From JBGQBN01 sp041494805 (GTDB lineage Bacteria; Acidobacteriota; Terriglobia; Terriglobales; Acidobacteriaceae), in assembly GCA_041494805.1 (NCBI GenBank), contig JBGQBN010000004.1, positions 71,910-135,909 of the forward strand: a stretch of 64,000 bases of DNA. The letters are read 5' to 3'. Of this stretch, positions 55,772 to 64,000 are shown in pieces. Numbering within the stretch: the stretch's first letter is position 1; every line of letters begins with the position of its first letter. Below the pieces are notes generated by a model. That model had not been told where the DNA came from. It saw only the letters and a program-made list of their open reading frames with translations, and searched no databases. The position numbers and the translations under genes are program-made.

Positions 55772-57403
55772 TTAGTTCTTCCCTTTCGCTTTGTCCGATG
55801 CAACCTCGACCGTGCTGGCTGCTGAGTTAGCCGCCGGTGCAACCGAGGCATTCACATTCTTCAGTCCGGGATAGTCCGGTCCGCGCACCTTCAACACGAT
55901 CTGGTTCACCGGTTGCTCCAGAATCTGGAAGAACGGTTTGGGATACAGCCCGATCCAGAATGCCAGGATGACCAGCGGCGCGAACGTCAACACCTCCCGT
56001 GGCGTCAGGTCGTGCAGTTTCTCGTTCTTCGGATTGCTCACAGCCCCGAAAAACACCCGCTGGTACAGCCACAGCAAGTAGGCGGCAGCAAGAACCACGC
56101 CGGGAACGGCCCACGCCGCCCAAAAGAAACCGCTGTGCCCACCCATCTCCTTTTCCATGAACGTGCCCTGGAGGATGGTGAACTCGCCGACAAAACCATT
56201 GAGCAGCGGCAAGCCCATCGAGGACAGGAACATGATCATGGTGATGGTGGCGTACACCGGCATCACATTCGAGATGCCGCCATATTCCGAGATTTCGCGG
56301 GTGTGCCTGCGTTCATACAGAATGCCGACAATCAAGAACAGCGCGCCGGTGGAGATGCCATGATTGATCTGCTGCAATACTGAGCCGCTGAGGCCGAGAG
56401 GGGTAAGGGCAAAAATGCCCAGGGTGCAGAAGCCCAGGTGGCTTACCGAGGAGTAGGCCACCAGTTTTTTCATGTCTTTCTGCATCAGTGAAACCAGCGC
56501 ACCGTAAATGATGGCAATCACCGACAGCACCAGCATCCACCAGCGCACGCGCGAGTTCATCACCACGTTGGGGAAGAATGGCAGCGAAAAGCGGACGAAG
56601 CCGTAGGTTCCCATCTTCAGCAGAACGCCGGCCAGGATGACTGAGCCCGCGGTTGGCGCTTCCACGTGTGCATCGGGCAGCCAGGTGTGGAACGGAAACA
56701 TCGGCACCTTGATGGCGAATCCAACGAAGAACGCCAGGAACAGCCAGATGGCGTACTGGAACGGAATCTGCGGCGCTGTCTTGTAAAGCTCGGGAATGCT
56801 GAAGGTGTACACGCCGGTTGCGGCGTGGTGATGGAAGTAGAGGAACAGAATGCCCAGCAGCATCAACACCGAACCGAACAACGTGTAGAGGAAAAACTTG
56901 ATGGCTGCGTAGAGCTTGTTCGGCCCGCCCCAGATGCCGATCAACAGGTACATGGGCACCAGCATGGCTTCCCAGAACACAAAGAACAGGAAGAAGTCCA
57001 AAGCCATGAACACGCCCAGCATGCCGGTCTGCAGCACCAGGAACCAAATGTAGTATTCCTTCACTCGATCTTGAATCGCTTCCCAGGACGACAGGATCGA
57101 GATCCAGCCCAGCAGCGTGGTCAGCATGATCAGCAGGAATGAGATGCCGTCGATGCCCAGGCTGTAGCCGGCGCCGATGGAGGGAATCCAGTTATTCGCG
57201 CCCCCTTCGAGGAACTTAAAGCCGGGTTCGAACCGCTGCGCCCAGAACATCGGCACGAGCCGTATGGAGACCAGCAGGCCGGCCAATGCAAAGAGGTTCG
57301 CGATCCAGCGGATGGCGTTCTTGTTCTCCTTGGGAACGAAAAGGAGCAGGAAGGCGCCGACCATCGGCGTGAATAAGATGATCGAGAGAATGTGACTTTG
57401 CAT
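55772..57403 (-). CDS. nuoM: NADH-quinone oxidoreductase subunit M
   Basis: A 543-residue antiporter-like subunit. Blocks: YSLGIDGISFLLIMLTTLLG, FFVFWEAMLVPMYLLIGIWGG, FAIKVPMFPFHTWLPDAHVEAPTAGSVILAGVLLKMGTYGFVRF, MKKLVAYSSVSHLGFCTLG. Conserved Glu (FWEAML) and Lys residues of the proton channel are there. The Ala/Ser/Lys-rich tail after about 505 is longer than usual. A GAGACG palindrome lies in the 59-bp gap before it. Confidence 0.95.
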   Translation of the reverse strand: MQSHILSIILFTPMVGAFLLLFVPKENKNAIRWIANLFALAGLLVSIRLVPMFWAQRFEPGFKFLEGGANNWIPSIGAGYSLGIDGISFLLIMLTTLLGWISILSSWEAIQDRVKEYYIWFLVLQTGMLGVFMALDFFLFFVFWEAMLVPMYLLIGIWGGPNKLYAAIKFFLYTLFGSVLMLLGILFLYFHHHAATGVYTFSIPELYKTAPQIPFQYAIWLFLAFFVGFAIKVPMFPFHTWLPDAHVEAPTAGSVILAGVLLKMGTYGFVRFSLPFFPNVVMNSRVRWWMLVLSVIAIIYGALVSLMQKDMKKLVAYSSVSHLGFCTLGIFALTPLGLSGSVLQQINHGISTGALFLIVGILYERRHTREISEYGGISNVMPVYATITMIMFLSSMGLPLLNGFVGEFTILQGTFMEKEMGGHSGFFWAAWAVPGVVLAAAYLLWLYQRVFFGAVSNPKNEKLHDLTPREVLTFAPLVILAFWIGLYPKPFFQILEQPVNQIVLKVRGPDYPGLKNVNASVAPAANSAASTVEVASDKAKGKN

Positions 57404-57420
57404 AAGAGCAGTTCTCAGTG

Positions 57421-57448
57421 GTAGAGACGTAGCTAGCTACGTCTCTAC
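57421..57448. repeat. 28-bp perfect palindrome, nuoL-nuoM gap
   Basis: GTAGAGACGTAGCT followed by its exact complement AGCTACGTCTCTAC; no mismatch, no loop. It is the longest copy of the GAGACG family and the only feature of this intercistronic gap apart from the nuoM ribosome region. Confidence 0.85.
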
Positions 57449-57462
57449 GTCCAGAATGACGC

Positions 57463-59580
57463 TCAGCGCCATGCGTAATAGAACACAAATCCCACTAACC
57501 CGGACACCATCACCAGCGCGTACCACTGCACCAGGCCCCATTGCAGCAAGCGGGTCGGATACGAAAGCATTCGCGCCAGAGTGGCTGGGCCATTGACCCC
57601 GATTCCGTCGATGATCCACTTGTCCCACCAGTTCGAAAGCGTTCCACTAAGCCGGGTCATCCAGCCCGCAGCATTGACCGTGCCGTCAATCACGTTCGAG
57701 TCAAACCATGACGACGCTTCGCCTAATCCCATCACGCCCAGGCGCACGTTTCCAACTTTGCGGCGGCCGGTAAAGGCGTAATCGTAGGCTTCGTCCACGT
57801 AATACTTATTGAACAAAGCAGCATAGAGCGGAGGCGCCGTGGCTGCGATCGGCTCCACGTAGCCTTCGCCTGCCTTGCGATAGGCCCGGCCAGCCATTCC
57901 CCAGCCCACGGCCGCCGCGCCCACCGAGAGCAGCATCAGGACGAACTCTTTTGGATCGGTTTTTTCCTTTTCCTCAGTTGGTGGAACGGGCGCAGCTTCC
58001 ATCCTGGCCGCGGTGGATTCCCGAGCGAAAACCGGTTCCAGAAATTTCTCAAAGCGATTCGATCCCCCCAAGCTCTGCGGAACTCCCAGCCAACCCGCGG
58101 TGATGGAAAAGAACGCCAGCACCACCAGCGGCGCAGTCATGGATGAGGGTGATTCGTGGATGTGGTGCTCAACTTCATGGTCGACGCGCGACGGGCTCCA
58201 AAACGTAAGGTAGACGAGCCGGAACATGTAGAAGGCTGTCATCAGGGCAGTCGCGAAACCGATGGCCCACAGAATCGGGTTGGCTCCCCAGCTTTTCCAT
58301 AGGATTTCATCTTTTGAAAAGAAGCCCGCCAATGGAGGAATGCCGGCGATGGTCAACGTGGCGATGAACATGGTCTTGAAAGTGGTTGGTATTCTGTCGG
58401 CCAGGCCACCCATCTTTCGCAGGTCCTGCTCGCCACTCAGGGCATGGATTACCGAGCCGGCGCCCAGGAACAGTAGAGCTTTGAAAAATGAGTGGGTGAA
58501 GACATGGAAGACGCCGGCGGAGAACGCGCCCACGCCCAACGCCAGAAACATGTAGCCCAACTGTGAAACGGTCGAGTAGGCCAGCACACGCTTGATGTCG
58601 TTCTGCACCAGGCCAATCGAAGCGGCAAAGATGGCGGTCAGAACGCCCACGATGGCCACCGTTTTCATCGACGTCGGCGCGAGAACGAAGAGCGCATTCG
58701 ACCGCGCCACCATGTACACACCTGCCGTGACCATGGTTGCGGCATGGATCAATGCGGAAACCGGCGTCGGGCCTTCCATGGCGTCGGGCAGCCACACATA
58801 AAGCGGCAACTGCGCCGACTTGCCGCAGGCGCCAACAAAGAGCAGCAGCGTTGCGGCGGTGATGATTCCACTGCCCATCAGATTGGCCGAGTTTTCGCGC
58901 GCGATGTGGGTGACCGTCGTGAAGTTTAGTGAGCCAAAGTACCAAGCGATGGTAAACATCCCCAGCAGGAATCCGGCGTCGCCGATTCGATTAACGATGA
59001 ATGCCTTGTTGGCTGCGTCGCTGGCCGACTTGCGCTGGAAGTAGAACCCGATCAGAAGATACGAACACAGACCCACACCCTCCCAGCCAACAAACATTAG
59101 CGCGTAGTTGTTGCCCAAAATCAGCATCAGCATGGAGAACATGAACAGGTTCAGGTATCCGAAGAAACGGTAATACCCGCCCTCATGCGCCATGTAGCCG
59201 ATCGAGTAGATGTGGATCAGCATGCCGACGCCGGTCACGAACAGCAGCCAGATGCTGGAAAGCGGGTCGAGCAGGAAACCGGCATCGGCCTTGAACTCGG
59301 CTGAACCACTGTGCGTCGCGTAGGTGAGATGGCCGGTGTCGCTGCCCAGCCAGGTGTAAACGATTTTCTCGTAGGGCTGATGATCGTGCGTGGCCGCCCA
59401 ATCCGTGTATTGCCAGACCGCGCCACAGGCAAGAAGAAACGCCACCACGACGACCCCGACACAAACCGCACTGACGGTGGACTTCTGCAGCTTGCGGCCA
59501 AAGAAGAACATCAGAGCCGCGCCCAAGGCCGGCAGCAGCGGAATCAGCCAGATGTGGTCGAGAAAAAAGCTTTCAGCCAT
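57463..59580 (-). CDS. nuoL: NADH-quinone oxidoreductase subunit L
   Basis: A 705-residue distal proton-pumping subunit with 14 or more helices plus a C-terminal lateral helix and end span. Motifs: MFVGWEGVGLCSYLLIGFY, LPLYVWLPDAMEGPTPVSALIHAATMVTAGVYMVAR, DIKRVLAYSTVSQLGYMFLALG. A hydrophilic insert (about 525-560, PVFARESTAARMEAAPVPPTEEKEKTDPK) precedes the lateral helix. Its start is 77 bp after nuoK, with a palindrome in between. Confidence 0.96.
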   Translation of the reverse strand: MAESFFLDHIWLIPLLPALGAALMFFFGRKLQKSTVSAVCVGVVVVAFLLACGAVWQYTDWAATHDHQPYEKIVYTWLGSDTGHLTYATHSGSAEFKADAGFLLDPLSSIWLLFVTGVGMLIHIYSIGYMAHEGGYYRFFGYLNLFMFSMLMLILGNNYALMFVGWEGVGLCSYLLIGFYFQRKSASDAANKAFIVNRIGDAGFLLGMFTIAWYFGSLNFTTVTHIARENSANLMGSGIITAATLLLFVGACGKSAQLPLYVWLPDAMEGPTPVSALIHAATMVTAGVYMVARSNALFVLAPTSMKTVAIVGVLTAIFAASIGLVQNDIKRVLAYSTVSQLGYMFLALGVGAFSAGVFHVFTHSFFKALLFLGAGSVIHALSGEQDLRKMGGLADRIPTTFKTMFIATLTIAGIPPLAGFFSKDEILWKSWGANPILWAIGFATALMTAFYMFRLVYLTFWSPSRVDHEVEHHIHESPSSMTAPLVVLAFFSITAGWLGVPQSLGGSNRFEKFLEPVFARESTAARMEAAPVPPTEEKEKTDPKEFVLMLLSVGAAAVGWGMAGRAYRKAGEGYVEPIAATAPPLYAALFNKYYVDEAYDYAFTGRRKVGNVRLGVMGLGEASSWFDSNVIDGTVNAAGWMTRLSGTLSNWWDKWIIDGIGVNGPATLARMLSYPTRLLQWGLVQWYALVMVSGLVGFVFYYAWR

Positions 59581-59630
59581 CAGCTCTCAGTTCCCTCAGG
59601 GCCTAAAGCCCCTCTTCTTCACGCTCGTGC

Positions 59631-59650
59631 GGCACGACTGAAGTCGTGCC
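59631..59650. repeat. Palindrome in the nuoK-nuoL gap
   Basis: GGCACGACT-GA-AGTCGTGCC, perfect 9-bp arms. It belongs to a different family from the GAGACG copies, but again fills a nuo intercistronic gap (59581-59657). Just downstream in the transcript lies GGGCTTTAGGCCC, a second short stem. Confidence 0.75.
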
Positions 59651-59657
59651 CTTCCGT

Positions 59658-59963
59658 TTACCACTTGAGCAAGTCCACCTCATCCACGTTTACGGTTTCC
59701 TTGTTTCGGAAGAAAGCAATCAAAATCCCCAGCCCGACGGCCGCTTCGGCAGCCGCGTCGGTGATCACGAAAATGGCGAAGATCTGGCCATGCAGGCCGT
59801 AGATCCGTGAAAAGGCCACTAGATTCAGGTTCACCGCATTCAAGATCAGTTCAATCGACATCAGAACAATGACCACATTGCGGCGAGTAAGCACGCCGAT
59901 CACGCCCAGCACAAACAGCGCGGCGGCGACAACCAGATAGTGCAGTGTAGTTATGGGAACCAT
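59658..59963 (-). CDS. nuoK: NADH-quinone oxidoreductase subunit K
   Basis: A 101-residue three-helix subunit: LHYLVVAAALFVLGVIGVLTRRNVVIVLMSIELILNAVNLNLVAFSRIYG, then GQIFAIFVITDAAAEAAVGLGILIAFFR. The conserved Glu residues in MSIELILNAVN and AAEAAVGL belong to the proton path. It is homologous to MrpC. Confidence 0.95.
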   Translation of the reverse strand: MVPITTLHYLVVAAALFVLGVIGVLTRRNVVIVLMSIELILNAVNLNLVAFSRIYGLHGQIFAIFVITDAAAEAAVGLGILIAFFRNKETVNVDEVDLLKW

Positions 59964-59974
59964 AAGTGTGCTGC

Positions 59975-59998
59975 AGAGACGTAGCTAGCTACGTCTCT
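59975..59998. repeat. 24-bp perfect palindrome, nuoJ-nuoK gap
   Basis: AGAGACGTAGCT and its complement; the same core as the 57421-57448 copy, with the outer GTAG changed to GCAG on one side. It fills the 40-bp gap between nuoJ and nuoK. Confidence 0.85.
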
Positions 59999-60003
59999 AC
60001 GAG

Positions 60004-60513
60004 TCAAATCCTCTTCTTCGCCATCACCACCGCCCCGATAATCGCCACCAGCAGCAACAGCGAGGCGATCTCGAAGGCGAACATGTAGTTTCCGTAAAGC
60101 AGGACAGCCACCTCCTGTGTGTTGGACTGCTCGGGCAATTGGGCGACGCGGTCGGGGAATAGCGATTTGCCCCTGGTGTACACCAGCACAAACAGCACGC
60201 CCAGCGACACCGCCGCCAAAATTCCGACCAGCCACTGCTTGTTGAACTGTTCTTCTTTTTGCGATTTCTCGATGTTCACCAACATGATCACGAACAGAAA
60301 CAACACCATGATGCCGCCCGCGTAAAGAATGATCTGCACGCCAGCGACAAACGGTGCGTAGAGCATCAGATACAATCCTGCCTGCCCGAGCAGCGCCAGG
60401 ATCAGCGCCAACGCGGAGTGCACCGGGTTCCTGCGCGTGATCACCAGCACGCCGCTGAACACGGTGAGTCCGGACAGGAAATAAAAGAAAAATGTTGTGG
60501 CTACAGGCGCCAT
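60004..60513 (-). CDS. nuoJ: NADH-quinone oxidoreductase subunit J
   Basis: A 169-residue five-helix subunit from ATG 60513, one base after the nuoH stop. Motifs: FFFYFLSGLTVFSGVLVITRRNPVHSALALILALLGQAGLYLML and FVAGVQIILYAGGIMVLFLFVIMLVN, with the pi-bulge helix of subunit J. Followed by the palindrome gap and nuoK. Confidence 0.94.
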   Translation of the reverse strand: MAPVATTFFFYFLSGLTVFSGVLVITRRNPVHSALALILALLGQAGLYLMLYAPFVAGVQIILYAGGIMVLFLFVIMLVNIEKSQKEEQFNKQWLVGILAAVSLGVLFVLVYTRGKSLFPDRVAQLPEQSNTQEVAVLLYGNYMFAFEIASLLLLVAIIGAVVMAKKRI

Positions 60514-60514
60514 A

Positions 60515-61765
60515 CTAGAGCAACACTCCCACAAACGCAGTCAGGATGAGCACGCCGATTCCCATCGGCAGCAGCACTTTCCATCCCACTTTCATCAGCT
60601 GATCAAAACGGTAGCGCGGAAATGTGCCGCGATACCAAATGTACATATACATGGAGAAAGCCACTTTCGTCGAAAACCAATAAATATCCTGGATTCGGTC
60701 CCGCACCGGGCGCACGAATAGAATCAACCCAACCAACGCGAGCACTGCCCCAAACCCCGCCAGCCCGATGGTTTGCACGCGGAAGTAGGGATGCTTCGGC
60801 ATTCGAGCCGTGCTGTAAAAGGCCATCGCTGCCAGGAACAGGAACGTCAGCCCCGGGAACAAAGAGAACACCAGGTCCGACGGCTCTCCGCGCAACCAGT
60901 GGGGAAACGGACGCAACCAGCCGCCCAACCACAACGTGACCGCGATGGACGAAACCGCGATCATGGCCGAGTACTCGGCCAGAAAGAAGAGCGACCAGCG
61001 AAAGCCGCTGTACTCCGTGTGAAAACCTGCGGTCAGCTCAGACTCAGCTTCAGGCAAATCAAACGGGGCGCGGTTGGTTTCCGCAATCATGGCCACGGCA
61101 AAAATAAAGAATGCGATCAAACCTAACGGAAAGAATTTGAACACGAACCATGTCTGCTGCACCTGCTGCGCTTGCACAATGCCAATCATGCTTAAAGTCC
61201 CGGTACCTTCGCGATTGAGACTGGTCATCAGAACGGCCGACACTACCGCCAGAGCCATGGCGATTTCATAGGAAACCATTTGCGCGCTCGAGCGCAGCGC
61301 CCCCATCAGCGGATAGTGCGAGTTCGAGGCCCAGCCCGCCATTACGATGCCCAGCACGCTCAGCGATGAAACGCCCAGCATGAAGAGCACTCCGATATTC
61401 ATGTCGGTCACGGCGTGGGTGGGGCCGAAAGGCACAACAATAAAAACCGTGAACGTGGTGATCACCACGACGATGGGCGCAACCCAGAAGACAAAGGGAT
61501 CGGCTTCCGCCGGCATGATGTCTTCCTTGATCAGCAGCTTGATGGCGTCCGCGATGGGCTGCAGCAGGCCATGGGGGCCAACCCGCATCGGACCCAGGCG
61601 GACCTGCATGTGGGCTAGAATCTTGCGTTCCAACCAGTTCATTGCGATCACGGCAACGGAGAGCCCCAGAAAGATGAGAAGAATGTATACGAAGGCCCAA
61701 AATAAGTTTCCCGCCGCGCCCGGGGTGACATCGCTGCTGAGGTACGACTTGATGTAATCCAGCAT
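60515..61765 (-). CDS. nuoH: NADH-quinone oxidoreductase subunit H
   Basis: A 416-residue membrane subunit that forms the quinone tunnel. Motifs: NWLERKILAHMQVRLGPMRVGPHGLLQPIADAIKLLIKED, AETNRAPFDLPEAESELTAGFHTEYSGFRWSLFFLAEY, and PRYRFDQLMKVGWKVLLPM near the end. Its ATG shares an A with the nuoD stop (TGATG). In most bacteria nuoI follows; here nuoJ follows directly. Confidence 0.96.
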   Translation of the reverse strand: MLDYIKSYLSSDVTPGAAGNLFWAFVYILLIFLGLSVAVIAMNWLERKILAHMQVRLGPMRVGPHGLLQPIADAIKLLIKEDIMPAEADPFVFWVAPIVVVITTFTVFIVVPFGPTHAVTDMNIGVLFMLGVSSLSVLGIVMAGWASNSHYPLMGALRSSAQMVSYEIAMALAVVSAVLMTSLNREGTGTLSMIGIVQAQQVQQTWFVFKFFPLGLIAFFIFAVAMIAETNRAPFDLPEAESELTAGFHTEYSGFRWSLFFLAEYSAMIAVSSIAVTLWLGGWLRPFPHWLRGEPSDLVFSLFPGLTFLFLAAMAFYSTARMPKHPYFRVQTIGLAGFGAVLALVGLILFVRPVRDRIQDIYWFSTKVAFSMYMYIWYRGTFPRYRFDQLMKVGWKVLLPMGIGVLILTAFVGVLL

Positions 61766-62934
61766 CAGCGGTCTACCTCGCCCAGCACGATGTCCAAGGT
61801 TCCGATGACCGCGATCACATCCGCCACCAGTTGTCCGCGCACCATGATGTCCAGTGCCTGCAGATTTACGAACGATGGCGGCCGCACCCGCACCCGATAA
61901 GGCTGCGTCGAACCGTCGCTCACGATGAAGTATCCCAACTCGCCCTTGGGCGCTTCGATGGAGTGATAGATCTCACCCACCGGCGGCTTTATCACTTTCG
62001 GAACTTTGGCCATGATCGGACCTTCGGGAATCCGCTCGACCGCCTGCCCGATGATTCGCAGGGACTGTCGCATCTCCTGCATGCGCACCAGGTACCGGTC
62101 GTAAGTGTCGCCATTCTGCCCGATAGGAATTTCGAAATCGAACTCGGCATAAGCAGCATAGGGCTGCGCTTTGCGGAGGTCCCATTTCACGCCACTGGCC
62201 CGCAGCACCGGGCCGGTCACGCCCAACGCGATGCAGTCTTTTTCGGAAATCACGCCCACGCCCCTGGTGCGTTCAACCCAGATGCGATTGGTGGTGAGCA
62301 GTTCTTCGTACTCGTCGATTTTAGGAGTGACGAAATCAAGGAACTTCTTCACCTCGCCTTCGAAGCCCTCATAGGTTTCGTACAGGCATCCGCCGATGCG
62401 GAATGCATGCGTGGTGAGGCGAGCGCCGCAGTATTTCTCGAAAATCTTGAGAATTTCTTCCCGATCGCGGAAGGTGTAAAAGAGAGGCGTGATGGCGCCG
62501 ATATCGAGCGCGTGTGTCCCCAGCCAGAGCATGTGGCTGGCTAGCCGGTTCAGCTCTGTCAGAATGACGCGGATGTACCTGGCGCGCGGCGGGGCTTCCA
62601 CGTTGAGCAGTTTCTCCACCGCCTCGCAGTATCCCAGCCCGTTTGAGACCGCCGCCACATAATCCATGCGGTCCACGTACGGGTTGAACATGGCGTACGT
62701 ACGGTGTTCAGCGATCTTCTCCACGCCGCGGTGGAGATAGCCAATCACGCACTCGGTGCCCAGAACCTTTTCACCGTCCAGCTTGAGGATGACACGCAGC
62801 ACACCGTGGGTAGCCGGATGCTGCGGGCCCATGTTGATGATGAGCTCATTCGAATCGAGAAACGTCTTATCAGGCTCTCCGAGCTCGAGGTGCGAGAGAT
62901 AGGTCGTCGGATCCGTCGTCGTTCGGTCGGGCAT
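61765..62934 (-). CDS. nuoD: NADH-quinone oxidoreductase subunit D
   Basis: A 389-residue peripheral-arm subunit, related to the [NiFe] hydrogenase large subunit. The ATG at 62934 lies two bases after the nuoC stop. Motifs: INMGPQHPATHGVLRVILKLDGEKV, IGYLHRGVEKIAEHRTY, RGVGVISEKDCIALGVTGPVLRASG and the C-terminal MVRGQLVADVIAVIGTLDIVLGEVDR. It forms the quinone pocket with NuoB, whose gene is not in the window. Confidence 0.95.
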   Translation of the reverse strand: MPDRTTTDPTTYLSHLELGEPDKTFLDSNELIINMGPQHPATHGVLRVILKLDGEKVLGTECVIGYLHRGVEKIAEHRTYAMFNPYVDRMDYVAAVSNGLGYCEAVEKLLNVEAPPRARYIRVILTELNRLASHMLWLGTHALDIGAITPLFYTFRDREEILKIFEKYCGARLTTHAFRIGGCLYETYEGFEGEVKKFLDFVTPKIDEYEELLTTNRIWVERTRGVGVISEKDCIALGVTGPVLRASGVKWDLRKAQPYAAYAEFDFEIPIGQNGDTYDRYLVRMQEMRQSLRIIGQAVERIPEGPIMAKVPKVIKPPVGEIYHSIEAPKGELGYFIVSDGSTQPYRVRVRPPSFVNLQALDIMVRGQLVADVIAVIGTLDIVLGEVDR

Positions 62935-62936
62935 AG

Positions 62937-63548
62937 CTATTGGCCGCTCTCGATCCCCAGATTGATCTGCACCCATTCCTGATCTTGCTGAATGATGCCG
63001 TAGTCCTTGCGCAGCGGATGGCCCTTCCAGCCATCGGGCAGCAGGATGCGCTTCAGGTTCGGATGCCCGTCAAAGCGGATGCCAAACATGTCATAGACTT
63101 CGCGTTCCAACCAGTTTGCCGCAGGCCAAACTGTCACCGAACTGGGCACAGTTTCGCCGTCGGCAATCATTGTCTTCACCCGGATGCGTTCGTTACGTGG
63201 GAAGGAATACAGAATCCAGATGACATCGAACTGCTTCTCGCGCTGGGGATAGTGGAGCGCGGTCACGTCCACGCAGTAGTCGAACTGTTCCCGGTCGCGC
63301 AGAATCTGCAGCAACTCAACAATGATCGAGGGCTCGACCACCATGTAGTTCTGGCCCAGGTAGGTACTGGCTTCGCGAATTCCCGACCCGTACTGCCCTT
63401 TCAGCTTGGCCACCATGGGTGAATCCCATGGCACCGGCACCGGACCAGAGGGTTTCGCGGGAGCAGCAGGTTTGGAAGCGGCAGCAGATTCGGCCGCCGG
63501 TTTCGGCTCACCTCCCGGCGGCGTAGGCGATTTGGTTTCCTCAGACAT
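62937..63548 (-). CDS. nuoC: NADH-quinone oxidoreductase subunit C
   Basis: A 203-residue subunit from ATG 63548 (an in-frame GTG at 63584 is an alternative). The first 45 residues are a Pro/Ala/Glu-rich extension; the core is DREQFDYCVDVTALHYPQREKQFDVIWILYSFPRNERIRVKT and the C-terminal signature NWLEREVYDMFGIRFDGHPNLKRILLPDGWKGHPLRKDY (family 30 kDa). It is the first nuo gene here: no nuoA or nuoB precedes it. Confidence 0.94.
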   Translation of the reverse strand: MSEETKSPTPPGGEPKPAAESAAASKPAAPAKPSGPVPVPWDSPMVAKLKGQYGSGIREASTYLGQNYMVVEPSIIVELLQILRDREQFDYCVDVTALHYPQREKQFDVIWILYSFPRNERIRVKTMIADGETVPSSVTVWPAANWLEREVYDMFGIRFDGHPNLKRILLPDGWKGHPLRKDYGIIQQDQEWVQINLGIESGQ

Positions 63549-63655
63549 GGCTGCGAAGGTACAAACCTCCGGCGCTGCAGGCACTGGAAAGGAACGTTAA
63601 CTTCTAACAGCTTGGTACTACGGTGTCAACGGCGACGAACCATAGCGACTAGGGT

Positions 63656-63976
63656 TCAGATTCGGCGTCGTGCTGACTGAAAACGCTCGACCAAATCCCG
63701 GATCCTTTCCGCATCTTTCTTGCGGTGGCCGTGACTGAGAATCGGGTTCGACCCTCCCGACGAATCGATGCGAATCTCCGACCAGAATATTCCGGTCGAG
63801 ATGTTTACCGACGCCACAGACGCGATGGCAATGCTCTCCTGGTTGCTGCCAAACAGACGAGGCTTAATCCGCAAAACGTGCTCCGGACTCACCACCAGGC
63901 GAGTCGGAAAGAAGAAATTCCCCCTAGTCCAGCGGCTGGCAACAAATGTCTCGCCTTCGGTGGCTGCACTGACCAT
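63656..63976 (-). CDS. Small PH-like domain protein
   Basis: A 106-residue soluble protein with an alternating beta pattern (NFFFPTRLVVSPEHVLRIKPRLFG, SIAIASVASVNISTGIFWSEIRIDSSGG) and a C-terminal helix (KKDAERIRDLVERFQSARRR). This is the layout of bacterial PH-like (bPH/DUF304-type) domains, which usually sit at membranes or bind partners. No membrane span is seen. It lies 107 bp upstream of nuoC on the same strand; a functional link is not evident. Confidence 0.6.
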   Translation of the reverse strand: MVSAATEGETFVASRWTRGNFFFPTRLVVSPEHVLRIKPRLFGSNQESIAIASVASVNISTGIFWSEIRIDSSGGSNPILSHGHRKKDAERIRDLVERFQSARRRI

Positions 63977-64000
63977 GCTTGGCTAAATGCTAAGTGCTAA

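Noticed and set aside
1..64000. CRISPR array, rRNA, prophage or toxin-antitoxin module
   Set aside because: No regularly spaced repeats, rRNA segments, phage structural genes, integrases or recognisable toxin/antitoxin pairs were seen on either strand.

Overview
The window is a GC-rich, densely coded stretch of bacterial chromosome. Its gene content suggests an Acidobacteriota member (Terriglobia / Koribacter-like). The pointers are secreted NHL and YVTN-type propeller lipoproteins, a fused LptF-LptG permease, BshC (bacillithiol), HemQ (coproporphyrin-dependent haem route), a DUF885 peptidase, a bactofilin, an FrdABCD operon, a CHAD-HD protein, and many short palindromic intergenic repeats. 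This assignment is inference from gene content; no rRNA or tRNA gene is present.

Layout. 1-7.3 kb: 5' part of a prolyl oligopeptidase, an NHL-repeat secreted protein, the LptFG fusion, and a propeller lipoprotein. 7.5-10.3 kb: a CpxA/CpxR-like two-component system divergent from a Spy/CpxP-like periplasmic protein, with CpxR-box-like GTAAA repeats between them. 10.3-17 kb: two small ORFs, an MsbA-like ABC exporter, a methyltransferase plus FAD oxidoreductase pair, a methyltransferase-like protein with a bactofilin, and a secreted protein of unknown function. 17-20 kb: mazG, a GNAT acyltransferase and a MenC/N-succinylamino acid racemase-type enolase. 20-28.4 kb: glpD facing a glycerophosphodiesterase, small proteins, a penicillin-acylase family protein, a HAD phosphatase and bshC. 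28.6-31.6 kb: tmRNA (ssrA) with its promoter, followed by an unrecognised ORF and a CHASE4-HAMP-PAS protein lacking an output domain. 31.7-43.5 kb: DUF885 peptidase, a TPR-like protein, frdABCD, a beta-helix lipoprotein, hemQ, an AhpD-like protein, an alkyltransferase-like protein, a YeiH transporter and a STAS protein. 43.7-52.2 kb: dnaX-ybaB-recR, a putative PD-(D/E)XK protein, CHAD-HD, and a large helical-repeat protein with a PilZ-like end. 52.3-63.6 kb: a co-directional bioenergetic block, nuoC-D-H-J-K-L-M-N followed by atpZ-atpI-atpB-atpE; then a small PH-like ORF.

How genes work together. The right third carries energy conservation: a membrane-arm-heavy partial complex I, the Fo part of an ATP synthase whose c subunit carries the Na+-type ligand set, and (at 34-37.5 kb) an E. 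coli-type quinol:fumarate reductase. glpD and the facing phosphodiesterase form a glycerophospholipid salvage pair. GNAT plus the enolase could form a D- to L-amino acid conversion route. The Cpx-like system looks like envelope or metal stress control.

The most unusual overall feature is a set of dispersed palindromes (GTAGAGACG...CGTCTCTAC family and several others). They sit in exactly those nuo and atp gene junctions that are not translationally coupled, between convergent genes, and in one case inside an ABC transporter reading frame.
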